6,804 nucleotides of DNA from Comamonadaceae bacterium (GTDB taxonomy: Bacteria > Pseudomonadota > Gammaproteobacteria > Burkholderiales > Burkholderiaceae_C): NCBI GenBank assembly GCA_947374485.1, contig CANCCF010000213.1, forward strand, positions 1 to 6,804, in the 5' to 3' direction. This document shows positions 5,267 through 6,804 of the stretch, piece by piece. Below the pieces are notes generated by a model, which was not told the DNA's origin, made no database searches, and saw nothing but the letters and a program-made list of their open reading frames with translations. How positions within the stretch are numbered: position 1 is the stretch's first letter; each line of letters starts with the position of its first letter. The translations under genes and the position numbers were made by a program.

Positions 5267-5893
5267 TCAGACCGTGTGTGTCCAGACCAGCAGCAGGTTG
5301 TTGGCAGGCAGGGCAAAACGCTGCTGCAGGCGCAGGCCTGCACGGGCCGCCTCGGCCTCTACCGCTGCGCGCTGGCGCAGGCCCCAGTCCGGGTTGCGCA
5401 GGCGCAAGTCATGGTCAAAGTCGAGGTTGCCCTGGGCCGTGGGTACGCCGTCTTCCAGGTACGGGCCGTAGGTGATGACCATGCCCCTGGGCGAAAGATG
5501 CCGGGCACTGCCTTGCATCAGCGCCGCACAGGTGGCCCAGGGGGCGATGTGCAGCATGTTGGCGCAGTAGATGGCGTCAAACGGTGGGGTATCGATGGGC
5601 AGCCCGGCCGGGCTCAGCACATCCAGCAGCAAGGGTGCCTTCACGTTGGGCAGGGCGGACTGCGCGATGCGGGCACTGACGTTGTCCAGCGCCGCCACAT
5701 GATTGTCGGTGGGCTGCCAGCTCCAGCCCGGCAGGTGCCGGGCAAACCAGGCCACGTGCTGGCCGGTGCCGCTGGCAATCTCCAGTGCGGTGCCACGCGC
5801 GCCCAGCAGGGGCAGCAGCACTTCCAGAATGGGTTGCTTGTTGCGCTCGGCGGCCGGGCTGAAGGCGGGCTCTCGAACGGTGGGAGGTGGCAT
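5267..5893 (-). CDS. DUF938 family SAM-dependent methyltransferase-like protein
   Basis: This 208-residue protein is of the DUF938 family, with a class I methyltransferase fold. The family N-terminal block FSPAAERNKQPIL is at 11-23. Motif I, the SAM-binding loop, is ALEIASGTGQHVAWFA at 36-51. An acidic motif II region, PTDN, lies at 61-64, and FDAIYCANMLHIAPW at 105-119 is the motif IV/post-motif region. YGPYLEDG (142-149) and LDFDHDLRLRNPDWGLR (157-173) are further family blocks. The substrate is not known to me; related eukaryotic proteins are annotated methyltransferase-like 26. It probably acts in the cytoplasm. The ATG at 5893 lies 2 nt after the stop of the flavoprotein gene, so the two are very likely cotranscribed; an AGGA just upstream could serve as ribosome-binding site. 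No T-rich hairpin terminator is evident after its stop. Confidence 0.9.
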   Translation of the reverse strand: MPPPTVREPAFSPAAERNKQPILEVLLPLLGARGTALEIASGTGQHVAWFARHLPGWSWQPTDNHVAALDNVSARIAQSALPNVKAPLLLDVLSPAGLPIDTPPFDAIYCANMLHIAPWATCAALMQGSARHLSPRGMVITYGPYLEDGVPTAQGNLDFDHDLRLRNPDWGLRQRAAVEAEAARAGLRLQQRFALPANNLLLVWTHTV

Positions 5894-5895
5894 TG

Positions 5896-6501
5896 CTACA
5901 GGTCCTGGGCGTAGCGCTGCAGCATTTCTGCCTGCGTTTCGGCGGGCAGGTCGCCGCCGATCTGGTCCTTCATCATCTCGCCCATGGACGGCATAACGGA
6001 GCGCGCCACGTGGCGCGTGGCATCCCACAGTGCGGAGCGCATCAGCGCCTTGGCGCAATGCAGGTAGGCGGCTTGCACGTGGACACGGATCACCAGTTTG
6101 GGGGCGCGTTTGGGGTCTGCACACTGCTGCAGGTCGTCCGCAGCGGTGGACAATATGGCCGTGCCATTCACGCGCAGCGTCTCGTCCACACCGGGCAGCA
6201 AAAACAGCAGCCCTATCTGGCCGGTTTGCAGGATGTTTTCCAGCGTGTCCAGGCGGTTGTTGCCCGGCGCGTCCGGTATCAGCAGGGTGTGGGCGTCCGG
6301 CACCTTCACAAAACCCGGTGCGCCGCCGCGCGGCGAAGCGTCCAGTGCCAGATGGCTGGCCGAACTGGCCACGATGACCAGGGGCGACAGCGCCACAAAG
6401 CGTGTGCAATGGGCGTCCAATGCGTGCAATTCTTTTTTGACCGAGCGTTCGCGTGCGCTGGCATACAGCGTGCGTAGTTCAGTCAGCGAGCGGACCTGCA
6501 T
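5896..6501 (-). CDS. Pyridoxamine 5'-phosphate oxidase-like FMN-binding protein (PPOX class, MSMEG_1061/DR_2398-like)
   Basis: This 201-residue protein has the split-barrel flavin-binding fold. Recognised blocks are SPLVIVASS (39-47), DASPRGGAPGFVKVPD (54-69), TLLIPDAPGNNRLDTLENIL (72-91), GLLFLLPGVDETLRVNG (97-113) and HCAKALMRSALW (148-159). These match the MSMEG_1061/DR_2398-type group of putative FMN-dependent PPOX proteins rather than PdxH itself. Substrates are mostly unknown for this group, so it should not be named a pyridoxine biosynthesis enzyme. The C-terminal helix region, DLPAETQAEMLQRYAQDL (184-201), is polar. The ATG at 6501 comes 2 nt after the stop of the upstream DUF6172 gene, and the stop is 2 nt before the methyltransferase start. 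It thus sits in the middle of a tightly packed three-gene unit. No strong ribosome-binding site is seen, consistent with translational coupling. Confidence 0.9.
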   Translation of the reverse strand: MQVRSLTELRTLYASARERSVKKELHALDAHCTRFVALSPLVIVASSASHLALDASPRGGAPGFVKVPDAHTLLIPDAPGNNRLDTLENILQTGQIGLLFLLPGVDETLRVNGTAILSTAADDLQQCADPKRAPKLVIRVHVQAAYLHCAKALMRSALWDATRHVARSVMPSMGEMMKDQIGGDLPAETQAEMLQRYAQDL

Positions 6502-6503
6502 GT

Positions 6504-6804
6504 CTATTCGCCCGCGGTGTCGGCCGCAGCGCCAGTGCGGGCGCGCACCTGGCGGTGACCATGCTTGGACAAAATTTCCACATAGAACTGCGCACCGTCG
6601 CTCTTCACCAGCGCGTCAATCAACGCAATCAGCTCCGCCAGGTGGGCCACTTGTGCAGTCGCCTCAGAGGTGCCGAATTTGCAGTCAAAGTCCCAGAAGT
6701 CCACGCCTTCGGGCAGTGCGCGGCGGCGCTCGCGTTTGATGTATTTGCGGATTTCGTGCTTGGTGGCTTCGAGCATGCGCTCGGGGTTTTTGCCTTCTGA
6801 CTTC
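6504..6804 (-). CDS. DUF6172-like protein, C-terminal part (5' end outside window)
   Basis: The reading frame ends at TAG (6504-6506) and stays open to the window edge, giving 99 visible residues; the true start lies beyond 6804. The ATG at 6774-6776 is probably internal, because the codons before it (reading KSEGKNPER) continue a family-like GKNPxR segment. The core is basic and highly patterned: EATKHEIRKYIKRERRR, then LPEGVDFWDFDCKFG (visible residues 30-44), then a helix AHLAELIALIDALV and a strand AQFYVEILSKHGHR. This resembles the small bacterial DUF6172 family as I remember it; no function is established. The basic helix might bind nucleic acid, but that is a guess. The Ala/Thr-rich C-terminus is probably flexible. 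It is upstream of, and 2 nt from, the flavoprotein gene. Confidence 0.75.
   Translation of the reverse strand, partial: KSEGKNPERMLEATKHEIRKYIKRERRRALPEGVDFWDFDCKFGTSEATAQVAHLAELIALIDALVKSDGAQFYVEILSKHGHRQVRARTGAAADTAGE

Noticed and set aside
5148..5267. Longer RcnB-family product starting at the ATG at 5267, in a TGATG overlap with the methyltransferase stop
   Set aside because: The overlap looks like coupling, but the added 40 residues would bury a good signal peptide that begins at MKKF with its own GAAGG site.
5894..6409. Upstream extension of the DUF938 methyltransferase frame to 6409
   Set aside because: The frame is open but overlaps the flavoprotein gene; similarity to DUF938 starts just after the ATG at 5893.
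1..6804. Evidence for a defence island, prophage, integrative element or toxin-antitoxin pair
   Set aside because: No integrase, transposase, nuclease, toxin-like small gene pair, tRNA attachment site or shift in base composition was seen; the gene content is ordinary chromosomal.

Overview
This is a GC-rich, densely packed chromosomal window. The protein families, the GC-rich third positions and the style of an intergenic repeat near 4011-4120 all suggest a betaproteobacterium, most likely Comamonadaceae (relatives of Rhodoferax, Acidovorax, Polaromonas). No rRNA, tRNA, CRISPR array, transposase, integrase or phage gene is visible. It reads as core or near-core chromosome rather than a mobile island, and I found no convincing undescribed multi-gene system.

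Layout. Positions 1-2295 (+ strand) hold the 3' end of gshA (glutamate-cysteine ligase), the circularly permuted GTPase YlqF/RbgA overlapping it by 4 bp, and an SRAP-family protein (YedK/HMCES type). The SRAP stop codon overlaps that of a convergent gene. Positions 2292-3417 (- strand) hold a DUF427 protein followed by an alpha/beta hydrolase with an aspartate nucleophile (epoxide hydrolase/haloalkane dehalogenase-like). A 145-bp divergent intergenic region (3418-3562) carries a perfect 7+7 inverted repeat that contains an FNR/Anr-type box. It is correctly spaced to serve the next gene, a universal stress protein (3563-4003, +). A GC-rich repeat-like segment ending in a strong intrinsic terminator (4011-4120) follows.

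From 4119 to the end all genes are on the - strand: a lipoprotein of the thioredoxin fold with a CPHC active site and a Tat-like signal, a periplasmic RcnB-family protein, a DUF938 methyltransferase, a PPOX-type flavoprotein, and the 3' part of a DUF6172 gene cut by the window end. The last three are separated by only 2 nt each and look like one operon.

The genes share no single pathway. A loose theme of redox, stress and cell-envelope housekeeping (glutathione synthesis, abasic-site protection, universal stress protein, periplasmic disulfide chemistry, metal-related RcnB, flavin enzyme) is my inference only. The points most worth a second look are the candidate FNR-type control of the universal stress protein, the repeat that doubles as its terminator, the Tat-lipoprotein disulfide protein lacking a dimerisation domain, and the tight operon of three poorly understood families.
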